Shown here in pieces: positions 1-12,200 of a DNA stretch of 64,000 nucleotides. Every line of letters starts with the position of its first letter. Within the stretch, counting starts at the first letter, position 1. Origin of the DNA: Plectrocnemia conspersa (lineage: Eukaryota > Arthropoda > Insecta > Trichoptera > Polycentropodidae); NCBI GenBank assembly GCA_009617715.1, contig VTFK01000637.1:1-64000 (forward strand). The letters are read 5' to 3'. The translations under genes were made by a program, and so were the position numbers. The notes under the pieces are model-generated. The model did no database searches. It saw only the letters and a list, made by a program, of their open reading frames with translations, and was not told the origin of the DNA.

Positions 1-1019
1 AAATTTAAAAACTTAAAGATTCATAGCTCCGTTGGATAAAACTGTACATAAAAGTTCGCTTAATAAAAAACGTTTAAAAGTTAAACCTGCATTGAAATAA
101 CATTTAAAAAAGTATTTTTTTTTGCTTTAAAACAAGTTTTATATTAAGTTGATCGGACCACCATACAAACTTTTTTCCAAGAAATAACGAAGGACATGAC
201 GAAAATATTTAAAAACCAGTTTTTACATATTTAAAATTTTATTAAACTTATAATATGAACTACGTAAACGTTAACTACGTTAAATTAAAATATGAACTAC
301 GGACAAAGACTATAAATTTAATAAATTTAAAGTTCTTTATTAGCATAATATTTAACAATTGTTTTAATACAAGTTAGCTGGTATAAAACCGAAATTCAAA
401 TAATCATCTGTTTTTCTTGTTTTCACTTCTCATTTTGAGCAATGGGGTGAGCTAGGAATTATAATTGAAATAAGTTTATAAATTTTACAGAGTTTAATTC
501 GCAAATGTTAACACGTGTTGTGTTGACAAAACTACGATGTCTTAAATGGTATAGTCAAAATTCATTTCTGGAATTAAACAGTAAAAAATATTTGGAATAA
601 ATTACATGTTTTTAAAAAAAATCATTTACGAAATTTGATGACCTTAGAAAAAATCGGTCAAAACCATATTCAAGTTCATAAAAAAAATCAACAACCATTC
701 ATGCGATCACGTTTCTAAGAGCTAAAAAACCAATTGAAAAGAATAAGTAAAAACACGCTATTCAATTATTAAATGTTTAATATCGAATCAGAATCGATAC
801 AAAAATGTGTTTTCGATATTTGATCTTATTTTTTTTATATCGTAGTAAATCAGTTGGACAAACACTCTTAAGGTGTCTGAGCCGAAGGTGAAAAAAATAG
901 CATTTCAGATCTCTTATTGCTACAATAAGTGTTCGCGAAGTATCGTCTGATATCGAGTTGAAATCGAGAGCTCCTACTATTTTCATCCTCAAAGGTCGAA
1001 AGTTGGAAAGCTTTAAAAT
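1..1019. other. AT-rich sequence, nothing recognised
   Basis: A/T-dominated sequence with many stops in all frames. I see no gene, repeat boundary or RNA in it. Confidence 0.6.
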
Positions 1020-1302
1020 CAGCGCCGTTTCTCGTCTCGCTACAATTTTCAAAATTGAATAACGACCCACTGCAGGAGGAGTGTGCGAAAGTGAATTTGT
1101 GCGAATCCTTGGGGGAGAGCCGACGGAAAGTTGGTTCATTTTGCCGGGGCAAATTTTAAAGCGATACGAGTGCGATAAAGACGAGCATAGGAGCCTTTTA
1201 CGATTTTACGCGTCAACTTACCCACCCGAGGGACAGAAAACTTCTCAACGAACTCTGTGTACGAATATAAATTCTATGTATTTTCGTATACAGGTATTAT
1301 GA
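1020..1302. other. GC-elevated island with an unassigned open frame
   Basis: Base composition rises compared with both sides. A plus-strand frame is open for about 73 codons (1081-1302) but begins with GTG, not ATG, and its translation resembles no family I know. On the minus strand two overlapping frames are also open. That all frames are open together is expected from fewer A/T-rich stop codons, so this is not good evidence for coding. It could be a regulatory island or an unrecognised exon. Confidence 0.3.
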
Positions 1303-2229
1303 GTAGTATAGATGTACCTACGTTTTAAGATGTTTACCTAAATACGTGTCTTTCGATGCAATAATGAAATTTGATACGCGCTTTGGGATTATGTTGTATA
1401 TGTGATATTAGTTAAGTTTTCAAGTCAGCGAAGTATTTTTTTCAATGAATTATATGTATATTATAAAGTAATATATTTACTTAATTATACAGATTTAATA
1501 CGCAGATAAAATTGAATGAACATTAATGAAAAATCTGTAATTAGTTTTATTCTATACTCGATTTATAAATCATTTCTAGTGAACCTTATCGGTACGAAAG
1601 AGTTACATCTCTATAATTTAAATTGCAAGTCAAGATACGTATGCACGGTACAATAAATATAATAATCATCATTCGTTTATATATTTTTCACAATTTTATA
1701 AAAAATATTTTTTTTGAGAAGTTCTACGTTTAAAGTATGCATATAGGGAAAATATATTTAACCTAATTTTTGTGAAAATGTACAGATAAGTAAGATTTTT
1801 AGTGCCACAAATATAATGTAATAAATAAAATATAAAATTTAAAAATAAACTACGGAATAAAATAACTGCTTGATGTAGTGAAAAGTATTTTAACTTTATA
1901 AGAACTACTTACAGTTATCTACGCAACATGAAAATTGAGGATATTTCACATATACACATATATTCCCTACATATGAAATTCGTATGTTTTATTTATAAAT
2001 TCTGTTAATTTTTTACAGATAATATAAAGAGTTAATTTGTTGTAAAGTTTCAAATATATTTCCTTAAAGACTACTATTTACTAATATAAATATTTATTAA
2101 TAATAATGAATAAAGAATAGTAATTTTGAAACTATTATTCTCTTGAGATATTTTATGAGCTTCGATTTTTAAATTCACAGAAAATCTTATTGTTGAATAT
2201 TACATTTACATTGATAAATGTATTTCACA
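1303..2229. other. AT-rich sequence, nothing recognised
   Basis: No open frame, repeat boundary or structured RNA stands out. Confidence 0.6.
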
Positions 2230-2430
2230 AATAAAACACGGGCAAATTTAGGACACGGTATATAGGCAGACCATTGACGACGCCATATCTGAGCTGTGGT
2301 CAGCGAGGCGTGCTCTGACGCAGTTTTATTGTTGGATCGACCAACCAAAGATGAATTAACGGTGTGGAACTTTTTTTGAAAGGGGCCAATAGATCAAGGG
2401 CCCCGGCGTCGGGCCCACCTACCAGATAAA
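2230..2430. repeat. GC-rich patch, possible old transposon end
   Basis: A short patch rich in GGGCCC-type words (for example GGGGCC, GGGCCCCGG and GGGCCCACC between 2376 and 2420) stands out from A/T flanks. The words resemble subterminal sequence of some hAT-like elements and recall the patch at 11205-11256. I could not find a paired end or a target-site duplication, so the assignment is weak. Confidence 0.2.
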
Positions 2431-4816
2431 TTATATAATATGTTAACTGATAAAAATATATTCCTATATGAATTTACTTATATGACATATTTTAAAAAAT
2501 ATTTTTGAGATAGATTCTAGATTTTTTTTTTTTAGTTTATCTTTAAGGCAAAACTCGAAAATATCTGGTTTAAAAATAATTTAGAGAATTATTTTTTTAG
2601 CACATTTAGGAACGTTATTTCAGCTTTTTTCTAATAGAGAGGGTGGCAGTCGTTTTCTTTTTGATTTCGATTTCATCTAAATCAATAGCATTTTATTAAA
2701 TTATATGAATTTTTCTGGCTAAATTCAAGGGAAGCAAATACCTCTATCTAATGACGGTAATTAAATTAAAATGGTAATTGATGGGGATTAAAATGTAGGC
2801 CACCAGGAAATTTGAAAAAACATGCTCCATATTCCTCAGTTTCATACGTTAGTAAGTAAAGAATGTCACTCGGGGGTCCAGGGAGGCGGAGGCTTGCAAA
2901 TGACCGATTTTTTTATTTAGTCGTCAATTCGGCACGTGTTAACGTTATTATATGGAGCTGATATTTAATTAACGAGTGTTGAGGGGCAAATATAATAAAC
3001 TTAAATTGTATGCATGTAGGATTTCGTAAAAAAATATTTTTGGTCCTTATAAGGGACACCCTTATGCATATAAATTGTTTCCTTAGACTATATGTATATG
3101 CATCTCTAAAAAATTATTGGGGATGGGATTAGCTATATTTTTCACTGTTCAATGGGTTATATGGTAAAATCTACATAAAACTATACATTATATGGAAAGT
3201 TGTATTTGCCATTAAAAAATTTTTTTACAGAAATGAATTATATGCAACAAAAATAAAATTTCAAATTTAAGAAAGCTGAAAATCAGAGCATTTTACGTTA
3301 GCATATATATAATATTATCCTACATTAAAATAAAAAACCATATGCTTGATTTTAAAATTTCTAAAAAAATAAAAATCAAATTTATTTTTGATTTTATAAA
3401 AACAAAAGTCTTGATAAACAGTGAATTTTCCAGAAAATTATCGCTATCTAAAAATAAAATGTAATTGTAAAACAATAATAATACAGCAGAATTACAACAA
3501 TCTTGTTGAACCGTGATATTTTTGGGTTAAACATTTTAACGCTACACGCAATTTAAAATTAATGTTTGTGTGTTTGTATTTCGAGTTAATTCTATTAAAA
3601 TTTGAGTTTGAGGTTTATGTATATAAAAAGATAACAATATGCAACAAATAGATATAGCTCTTTAAAAATATTCAATTTGTATTTGACCTTATCAAAAATT
3701 GAATAATCATATTATATATTTTCTTCGGCTCCAAATAGATTTGGCTTAAAAATATATAATAATAAGGAATTATACAATTTTCATTATTTCCGCTTAGGTC
3801 CTGGAAATTTATCGACGAAATTGTCATAATGCAAAATCGCTTTCCGCTCAATCTCCGGGTGCCCGGACAATATTATTTTTTCCGCCAGTTTATCCCCAAA
3901 TGAGATTTTTTCGTCGTTCGCCCCTACGAGACAGAAAAAATATTATCTTCCCACTGTGTTGCAAAACTCATAAGTGAGCTCATAAATCAGTAGCAGACAA
4001 ACTTTTAACGTGTTTAACAGTAGCTATTATTACATCAGGTCCTTTTAACTTACATAATATTTTAATATTCAGCATTATAATAATAAATAGCTATTTTTAA
4101 CCACTTCGATAAGCTCTTGTAAAAAACACTGAACATAACAATATATTTACGCTATTGCGAAAATTTATATAGGTCAACTATAAAGTTTTCGTCGGTAACT
4201 AAATTTTATTTACTTTTCATATGACTCTCTTCCGATCGATCATATTTTTAAAACAATAACTTAACAATAATGGCTCTGTATTTTTTTGCAAAAAAATAAT
4301 ACGTCGTAAAATTTTATAATAAAATAACAATAAAACTGCAAAGCAACGGCGGTAAATAATATAAGGTCTTGCGTAATGGCTCCAAGATTTATATCCCATA
4401 AAAAATATTCCTTTACCGCTATCAAATATTTTTGAATTTGCACATATCATGTTCCACTCCATGGCATGAACGACATAAGACGGATATTCATACAGTTTTA
4501 CGATGCCATATAAGATCGAAATATATGACGTAAATATTTTTATAATTATATGTATGTGTGTCTGTGTACGCATTTTTATATACTTCAATGTACATACATA
4601 TGAACTCCAACGCGGAATATTCACTAAATAAAATGCATACTACATATATGATAGTAATTATAACGCAAATAATATTAAAGTAGGTATGGCATAATAAAAA
4701 GATGAGAAAAACAAACAATTTCTTGTTAGGTATTAAGAAATAAATATTTGATGAGCTCGTTAAGGAGCTGAATGTCGCGAGTCAAAAGAGACGAGTCCTT
4801 ACACTTTTTTTGCCAA
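2431..4816. other. AT-rich sequence with a small GC-elevated patch
   Basis: Mostly A/T-rich and featureless. A patch at about 3800-3930 has higher GC and a 26-codon plus-strand frame from ATG 3828; I do not recognise it. No transposon ends seen. Confidence 0.5.
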
Positions 4817-5130
4817 ATTAGCGTTTAATCTCTCATTTTTTTCATATCCCAGAGGAGAAACATTAAGAAGCAGTTTGGATTCCGTCCGGGAATTAAAACC
4901 AATAATTACGCAAAAACAACGATTGGTATTCTCACAAAAAATACATATTTGAAATACTTCTGAATTTCTCAGGTGCTTATAAATAAGCTAAAAGCGCCAT
5001 TGGATCTTCTCAGCGTCATTATGTCCTATTTCAGTGACCACCGGATTAACATAGATGCTGGAATTTCTGTCTACAGATACGTCAAAGGAGTTGTAAACAG
5101 ATGTCAATTCTTGGACTGTGGAAGCCAATA
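4817..5130 (+). pseudogene. non-LTR retrotransposon reverse transcriptase relic (R1-like)
   Basis: One plus-strand frame, interrupted by a single TGA near 4960, reads like the middle of a non-LTR reverse transcriptase. It contains KQFGFRPG (from 4868), corresponding to the family's conserved QFGFRPG box. It then has a stretch LKAPLDLLSVIMSYFSDHR that matches the usual 'L..lgaP..Ll..i.sYLsdR' region. Next comes YRYVKGVVNRCQFLDCGS, lined up with the conserved 'YRVTAGVPQGSvLGPLLW' motif in which the PQGS core has mutated. The order and spacing are those of the family, which is why I call it despite poor conservation. The catalytic YADD part is not present downstream. An old fragment, certainly non-functional; the R1-like label rests on the YR-x-GVPQGS style of motif and is tentative. 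Confidence 0.6.
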
Positions 5131-6097
5131 GATTTACTCGTTTTTTGGAACAGCGAAAAAGGTATACGCCTTTAGAAAGTGACATTTGTTTGATGGGCAT
5201 TGTCCACGGTCATATACTGCAACGAAAATCTTGTAGATCCGATAATTTATTGCTTCCCGTGAAATATTCTTTCATTTACGAAAACTTGCGTGTTATTTAT
5301 GTTATTCTTTCTGGTCGTAACGAGGGTTTTATGTGGTCCCATACTTTACGTTATTGTCTTGTTTCTTTATTGATGGACGATCATTTTGATCACAGTAAAT
5401 TAACGTGAATTTTAAGAATAAAACCCCACAGTATATTGACAGAAAACATTTCTAGGTAGTAGTGTAGCTGTTCAAGTACAGCGTGTATGACTAGGTCATC
5501 TATATTTTGACTGGCCGAAGATAAATCATGCAATGTTTTGTATCCCAAATTTTGATTTGCATATTAATTATTACATTGCTGTGAGCAAATTAGTAGATGT
5601 TTCAAAAGCCAATTTTATAATTTGGGACTGAAATATTATTTCAGCGATTTTTACATGTCAGTAGCGCTCAATCGGTGGTCCACGCAATTATATCTTGAAT
5701 AAGAGAACGCGAATTTTTATTACAACACTAGGACTATTTTAAGAAATTTAATAGGTTTTATAAATGACTTTGTTTTAGACATTTATTTTAGATTTATTTA
5801 TGTAAATGTACATCTCTATTATCCCTTATCCATTCTCTTAAAATAATTAGTGAATACTTGTTACTCGCGATAGCCCAGGTAGGAGGTAGGCCTTAGCTTC
5901 AGTCAAATTGAGCAAAGCTACACCCAAATTTCTAAACCGCCACACATAAATAAGTAAGCAATTTAAATCAATTAGTATATTTGTGGAAAAATATCTAATA
6001 AATTTTTAAATATATGGTCTTTAAAAAAACCTGTACTTTATATCTAAGTTCAAAATGCCAGATAAAGAGCCGATTTACGTATGTATGAAAGTGTAAA
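5131..6097. other. no recognised feature
   Basis: A plus-strand frame is open at 5118-5408 and partly continues the reverse transcriptase relic out of frame; it matches nothing I know. The rest is A/T-rich. Confidence 0.45.
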
Positions 6098-6135
6098 GTT
6101 ATATTAAGGATCACATTCATGATCCTTAATATAAC
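6098..6135. repeat. perfect 16-bp inverted repeat (hairpin)
   Basis: GTTATATTAAGGATCA at 6098-6113 is followed after six bases (CATTCA) by its exact reverse complement at 6120-6135. It could form a 16-bp stem with a 6-base loop. No T-run suggests a specific RNA function; it may be the core of a small transposon. Confidence 0.8.
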
Positions 6136-9100
6136 CGTTAATAATGTAGTAAAAACACAATAGAGACTAGCTAACATTGTTATTTATATTGCCAAAAACA
6201 ATTGGACTAAGTAATGTAATTTTATTTAAAAAAGTATAAAATGACAATAAATATATCATCACTTTTTGTCCGTTTTGTCTTTCTTGTTACTTATTGTCGC
6301 AAATTCTTCAAAATATTGTATTTGTCGAAATATTTCATTAAGTTTAAATTTAATCAAAATTGCTATCGTATTACGAGGTGCTTTTTCAGTTACCGGTAAC
6401 GCGTTACTTTGTCTTTTTTCGTATATTTTATTTATATTATTAAAAATACTTTGTAAAATTTCAAAATGTAATAGAGGTAAGCCATTTTCATATAATAACT
6501 TCTTAATCCGTATCCCACCGAGTCTCCACGTGGAAAATATTACGAGAAAATAATCTTATACCGACGCCAGTTTTCGTACACGGACAAGATAAATTATGCA
6601 TGAATTATAAATAAACTCTTTTGCAAATATTAAATTACATTATTTGTATAATGTTTTATTAGCCATCAGTGAGTGCACGTATTCGTCCAACTGAAAAAGC
6701 ACAAAGCAATAAACACGAAATGAAATTAACATTGTGTTTTAGAAACAGTAATAATAAATACTAATTATTTATAACAGAGTGTTTAGGGCAAGTTTAGATC
6801 CAATTCGGGTTCGGAAATGATAGCCAAGGGGCTGCGGTTCAACTAAAGGGTTAATTAGTTAATTTATTTTAATTCCACTCGACTAATGTTTGGCCTTTTT
6901 TCGTCGATTATAATATAAAACTGGTATAGTTTTAATAACATTGTAGTGAGTAAATGTAATTATTAATACATTATCTTGCTCGTTTGATGTTGTGTATTTT
7001 AAAGGCTAATGCTCAAAGTGAATTATATTTTATAATTTACATTTTCAAAAGCACTGTACGTTGAAAATTCATATTTCAACTTTGTAGTGCTTCTACAAAC
7101 TTTACTATAGTTAATTATATGAATCAAGTGCATATACTAGGATTTTGCTAATCTTTATTTAGTAAATTAAATTATCAAAGTCTCTAAAGCATAATGTATA
7201 ATATATAACTGAGTTTTATATGCATAAACAATACTTATTTTACAAATTCATTATTATTGTACAGAACTGTATTTGTATATAGTCTATTTGCAAGATGTAT
7301 TTGCTTAATGGGTCCAAATACGTATGTCAATTCGACAAATACACTTTTACGGGAAATTAATTTTGATTTTAATACATATTTAAAGAAAGTTAAGTTCTTT
7401 ATTATAAATATTTATAAAAATATATTTTTTGACATGAATGACATAATTTAGTAAGATTGCTGTATGTACATATGTATATAACAAATACAAACTATTATAC
7501 CCAAATTTAATTTTTATTAGTATTTTAAATTAACGAAAATTTAATTTAGCCACGACTAAATTCAGAAGTAAGAATCTAAAGATTTTTTTTAGATAATACA
7601 AATGATAGTTCATAACATTTGTTTTTCATATAGTCTAATGTAATACCTAATACATATTTTTTACATAAGCATCTCTAATATTAGCTTAATAAAATATTAC
7701 ATGCATATACAACAGATGTATAAGTTCAAACTATTCTTCATATATACATATAATACATACATACATATGTGTTACTTGTATACTATACAATATTTCATCT
7801 ATATAATATAATGGAACTTTCTATAAACTTTTAAAAGTTCGTCTGACATAAAATTCACGTTTAATTGCGTTACGTGACATAATGCACATATACATACATA
7901 TGTATGTTGTCATACTTGACATAAGAGTACATCACAAAGGAAATATATTGTATTATATTATAAGTTAATCCTCACGCAAATAAAATTCACTCTTAGATAT
8001 TTTGGCTATTGATTATTTCAGGTATGCAATTATATATCTATAATTATTGTAAAATGTCGTATATTAGATAACATTCAATAAACTACACATGCATATGTAT
8101 CATATATTGCTAGTCGTCGCTCGGAACGGAATATTTTTTTTGTTTTAAATTTATTTTGTGTATACAACAACTCCCTCACTATCCTAAATAATATCACTAT
8201 ATGGCACATAAAACATAAAAATCAAAAAGTCTGAAGCCCATGACTGAATTTTTAGGACAAATATAAAATGATTTTAAAAGTTATTGCTTATTTTTAGAAG
8301 CCATGAGCGAGCAATAAGATGATACGAGCGAACAATGAGGTATGCAAAAATGGAACCAAACTTTTTCAGCTAAATAACAGACTGCATCACAATCATTGTC
8401 ACGCGATCGTGAAAAATAGTATCCCCAAATATCAACAGATAAAAAAGTACGTTTTATTAGCATTTATATGGTTGGATCAACATTAACCTCAATCTGCATA
8501 CGTATTTAGTATATATTACATGTTCACGTTAAACGTACCTGGTTTATTACCAATTCGAGTAATTATATTCAGTCAAATTTAACGTCCATTAAACCGAAAA
8601 AAATGATAATGTTTATGTATTGTAAAAGGAAAAACTCACTTTTCGGCCTCGGAATTCAAAATTTGAAGACTTCAACACGAAGATTGTTAATATAGTTTAA
8701 CAATGTATTATTCTAATCCTCACACACATTATGTATATATTTAACACACACAGTTAATTTTCAATCAGAATATTTATATTCAGTCAAATGAATGAATTAA
8801 TAAATAATATGTCGCGTAGCAACATTTTTATAATAAATAATAATTATTTGAAACTGTTGTCACGTTACTATCGGCCATCTTGTTTTATATTTGAATACTT
8901 ATTTTTTATTGGTCGAAACAACAGAATGCATTACCGGTGGCTCGGAAATCAATGGAGCAAATTCAATTTAAATTTTTATTATTATAATTAAATATATTTC
9001 CTTTGTTTACGTGTAAATATATTAATACATACAATTAGTGATACATTCGAAAACTCACGAACATACTCGGTTGACATGTTTAAACAGCTAAAATGGAATA

Positions 9101-9189
9101 CGTGACGTGTTGATAATCCTAAATGTCGGGGATTAAGTTAGTGCATGCACTTGTTTTTGGGTTTGCAACTCTCAAAGCAAACATTTGTT
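6136..9189. other. AT-rich sequence, simple-sequence tracts only
   Basis: Repeated ACATACATATGTA-type words (for example 7740-7770 and 7885-7910). Short open frames at 6266-6553, 7257-7451 and 8788-8991 have random A/T-rich composition and no family resemblance. Confidence 0.55.
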
Positions 9190-9500
9190 TTCATTAATGC
9201 CACCAAGAGATGTTTACGGCGAAGTGCGCGCGAGAGTAAAAATTGAAAACTCAAAAGCAAAACTCGGAGGAGAAGAACTAAGGAAAACAAATTGCGGGAA
9301 AAACATCATCGACCCGCTTCCTACATAGAAAATCGCCTCGATTTCTAACATGCATAATTGATGGGGTCTAAGCCGAGATTCACAATGAATATTCAAGCGT
9401 TGGCGTTGTTCGAATCGTCTGATTATCAATTGGCGGCGAAGCTAGGTTCTAAATCCGGCCCTGGCTTTCATTGTATTTGCGCGAACGCGTAACGAGTTTA
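9190..9500. other. GC-elevated island, unassigned
   Basis: Higher GC with several CpG (GCGCGCG at 9226, GCGCGAACGCG at 9480). Frames are open on the minus strand (9214-9429) but the product is unrecognised. A conserved regulatory element is as likely as an exon. Confidence 0.3.
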
Positions 9501-9990
9501 CGAAACGAGGTTGTATTATGAATTTATTTCAACGTTTAATAGTTACAGATCAAAGAAAAAACAAGTCGTTGCAATGAAAGAAAATATTTTCATTTCCTTC
9601 ACAATTGAATTTCATTATTAGCCTAGGCGGCGAGAGACCTCTTAGCGGCAAAAATAAAAGACTGCCATTTTATAATGCAAAGTTTCGTTCAATTTATATA
9701 AAGTAATTGTATCGCGAACTAAAAATACTCCAAGCGTTTTTGTACTATCTTTGTGGTTACACAATTTTATTTTAAAATAAATATCGTGAAACCATTTAAT
9801 TCAGAGGAAGTCAAAAATTGCCAACGCAGTGTATATAAAAGAGCTTTGAAATCAATATGTTTGTAATTTTAAGAGCAACAATATTATTTTTGATATATTT
9901 TACCAAAATATTTATCATGTGTATATTTCTATGTACATTATGTATTTTTTTTACAAATAACAATATTTATATATGTAGTATTTTCAAAAA
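9501..9990. other. AT-rich sequence, nothing recognised
   Basis: No feature seen. Confidence 0.5.
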
Positions 9991-10188
9991 GTTTTATTAG
10001 ATTATTTTTTATGTAAAATCATACAATTATTTCAGTAATGTCAATAGTTTTTCTCTAATATATATATTGTCATATTATAATAATATATCTGATAAACGTG
10101 TGATAATTTTTTTAATTTATTAAAATCGCTGCAAATAAAAATCTATCCATTATATATAAACACTATTAAATAATATAATTGTACACAC
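9991..10188 (+). repeat. direct repeat, copy 1 (about 197 bp)
   Basis: Nearly identical to 10410-10605 (begins GTTTTATTNGATTATTT, ends ATAATTGTACACA), with only scattered substitutions and small indels. The two copies are 419 bp apart and flank a tRNA-like sequence. Inside the copy a TGT...ACA bounded segment exists, reminiscent of a terminal repeat, but similarity begins about 30 bp before that TGT, so a simple tandem duplication is the safer reading. Confidence 0.85.
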
Positions 10189-10270
10189 AAATAACGTTGA
10201 TAGCAGATTTTAGCATTAGATCTATCAATAGAAAAACGGAATCAATATACTCGCATTTTTATAAATAAAA

Positions 10271-10352
10271 ATTCGAGTGCCGCTGCCAGGGCTCGAACCC
10301 GCAACCTCAGAGTTACTAGACTGAGGCGCCATGGACTATGCTATTCTGCCCT
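10271..10352 (-). repeat. tRNA-derived SINE head or tRNA pseudogene
   Basis: Read on the minus strand it has an A-box-like TAGCATAGTCCATGG and a good B box, GGTTCGAGCCC (plus-strand complement at 10290-10300), with tRNA-like spacing. Between them, CTCAG...CTGAG (10307-10326 region) can pair as an anticodon-like stem, but the loop is about 10 bases instead of 7. The supposed acceptor strand GGCAGAA finds no partner after the T arm. These defects argue against a working tRNA and for the pol III promoter head of a SINE. It lies between two ~197-bp direct repeats. Confidence 0.6.
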
Positions 10353-10409
10353 TTATAAAAAATGAATCTTGTTGTTTGAGATGTATGTATTGATGTATTA
10401 CAAGTATAA

Positions 10410-10605
10410 GTTTTATTCGATTATTTTTTATGTAAAATCATCCAATTATTTCAGTAATGTCAATAGTTTTTCTCTAATATATATATTATCATATTATAAT
10501 AATATATCTGACAAACGTGTTATAATTTTTAATTTATTAAAATCGTTGCAAATAAAAATCTATCCATATTATATAAATAATATTAAATAATATAATTGTA
10601 CACAT
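10410..10605 (+). repeat. direct repeat, copy 2 (about 196 bp)
   Basis: Second copy of the repeat at 9991-10188. Differences are few (for example an A/C change early, and a shorter T run in the middle), so the duplication is fairly recent relative to the other relics in the window. Confidence 0.85.
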
Positions 10606-11204
10606 TAATATTTTATCCATGTAGGTGTACAAAAGTACTATAATACAAAATGCATAAGGAAGAAACAAAGATACTAAAAATCAATTATTTAAATTTAATG
10701 TTTTTTTTGGTTATATCGGTAATTTGACAACTGGATTTAATACAGAAAAATAAATGAATAATACATTCAGCTTCATGTGGTTATTCCTAAAAGAAAATCT
10801 AAAAAAAAAACAGTTTCGAATCTATGCCAAAAATATTTTTAAAAATATGTCATTTCAGTAAAATCATATCAGAATACATTTTCACCAGTGGATGTATATT
10901 TTTACCGGTGAAAATATAAATTATCTGGTAGATGCTATTAAAATTATATGATTTTAACTTTTATGTAGTAATACATATATTCACATAGTTATCATTATTT
11001 ATTTACATCTGATGTATAATAATTTTTAGTGCATAAAAAAAATATTTCGCATAAAATTTGATTTTAGAAAATATGTCGCACCTGTGGATAATTTTTAAAT
11101 TTATTTGAAGCATAGAAAGGGTTAACTAGTACTAATTATTATTTATTCAATAAATTATATTACGATGTTAAAAAATATTTAAAATGCTATTTTTGTCATG
11201 AGGC
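10606..11204. other. AT-rich sequence, nothing recognised
   Basis: No supported feature. Confidence 0.5.
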
Positions 11205-11256
11205 CCGGAATCATTGTTTTCCCAAGGCCCGGGTTCGCTCTCGGTGACCCTGTATA
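11205..11256 (-). repeat. possible DNA-transposon end
   Basis: On the minus strand this reads TACAGGGTCACCGAGAGCG followed by CCGGGCC words. A GC-rich end starting CAGGGT in A/T-rich DNA is typical of transposon termini. I found no partner end or target duplication within the window, so only a fragment is claimed. Confidence 0.3.
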
Positions 11257-11769
11257 TACATATGTATTTGGGGAGCTTAAATATATTATCAACAAATAAT
11301 TAGAAATATGATTAGCTAATTAAAAAGCTTATGTTTAGATTAAATTATGAGAATAAAAAAAAAAAGTACTTTTGTTGCACACCAATTTGCGTTAGCTCGG
11401 CAGAATATTACTTATTAGAGTTAATAGAAGACGTATAAAGTTTACTCGTTAAAAGAGGTAATAGATACCCATAGTTACCGAAGAGTGGTTATTTTTCATT
11501 CTTAGCAGTTTATATTTTATGGTATGTTTTTGTTACAAAGATACTATTTTTATATATATACCAAATATAAAACTTAAAATTTGCTTGATTCAATAAAATC
11601 GACTATGATAATTATATATTTATACACTTTTTAAAGTATATAAATAATTTTATATACTTTTAATATTTATACAACCATTTAATCTAGCCAAATTCCATGA
11701 AAACATTATACGGAAGCATGGCAGGATTAACCGGCGTTGAGATAATACAAAAATTGTATTTTCGACGAA
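11257..11769. other. AT-rich sequence, nothing recognised
   Basis: No supported feature. Confidence 0.5.
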
Positions 11770-12200
11770 TCAACGAAGATTAAGAAGTACTGCCGGGAAG
11801 ACATTTTGTCAGCGACCTTTCCGAGGTCCACATTCGATAATAAACAACAAAAAAAGTATAGCACCCAGCTTTATATTTTTCCATTAGCCATACGCACACA
11901 CCACGTCTGAATCGATTAGGCGTCGAGTCCGGTTCTGCGAGAGAAAAATCGAAGTTCATTGTGAGAGGCAATAGAACTTCTTGAAAAACCGGGTGTCTAT
12001 TCATAAAACCCAAACTCGACCCAGACCCTCGACACCCCAACCGAGGGGAGGATCGCGCCCCCATACCCCACACGGGGTCTAAAGGCAGTGGTGGGGCTCA
12101 GATAGCTGCCGATGACGTCATTTGCCCCCGTTTTCTTCTTCATTCATAGTTTCGGGCAGTGGTTCCAAAAGCTTTGAGATTATCCTCGGATAAGGCTTTG
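11770..12200. other. GC-elevated island, unassigned (possible regulatory region)
   Basis: One of the more GC-rich parts of the first 39 kb, with C-runs at 12010-12070 and a perfect CRE. A 97-codon frame is open on the minus strand (11780-12073); its Gly/Ser/Arg-rich start matches no family and may only reflect composition. I favour a promoter or enhancer, but no transcript can be shown. Confidence 0.35.
12113..12120. promoter_or_regulatory. CRE palindrome TGACGTCA
   Basis: An exact TGACGTCA, the consensus site for CREB/ATF bZIP factors, inside the GC-elevated island. Presence of the motif is directly seen; occupancy is inference. Confidence 0.45.

Noticed and set aside
4217..4718. Three overlapping minus-strand frames of 60-135 codons
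   Set aside because: A/T-rich random composition (Tyr/Ile/Lys/Phe) in overlapping phases; no motif found.
10271..10352. Functional tRNA gene
   Set aside because: The acceptor stem does not pair and the anticodon loop is too long; a SINE head or pseudogene fits better.
10369..10590. 73-codon plus-strand frame
   Set aside because: It lies mostly within the second direct repeat and is A/T-rich with no family resemblance.
9991..10605. LTR retrotransposon or TRIM
   Set aside because: The repeat similarity extends outside the TGT...ACA core and no primer-binding site or polypurine tract could be shown, so only direct repeats are annotated.
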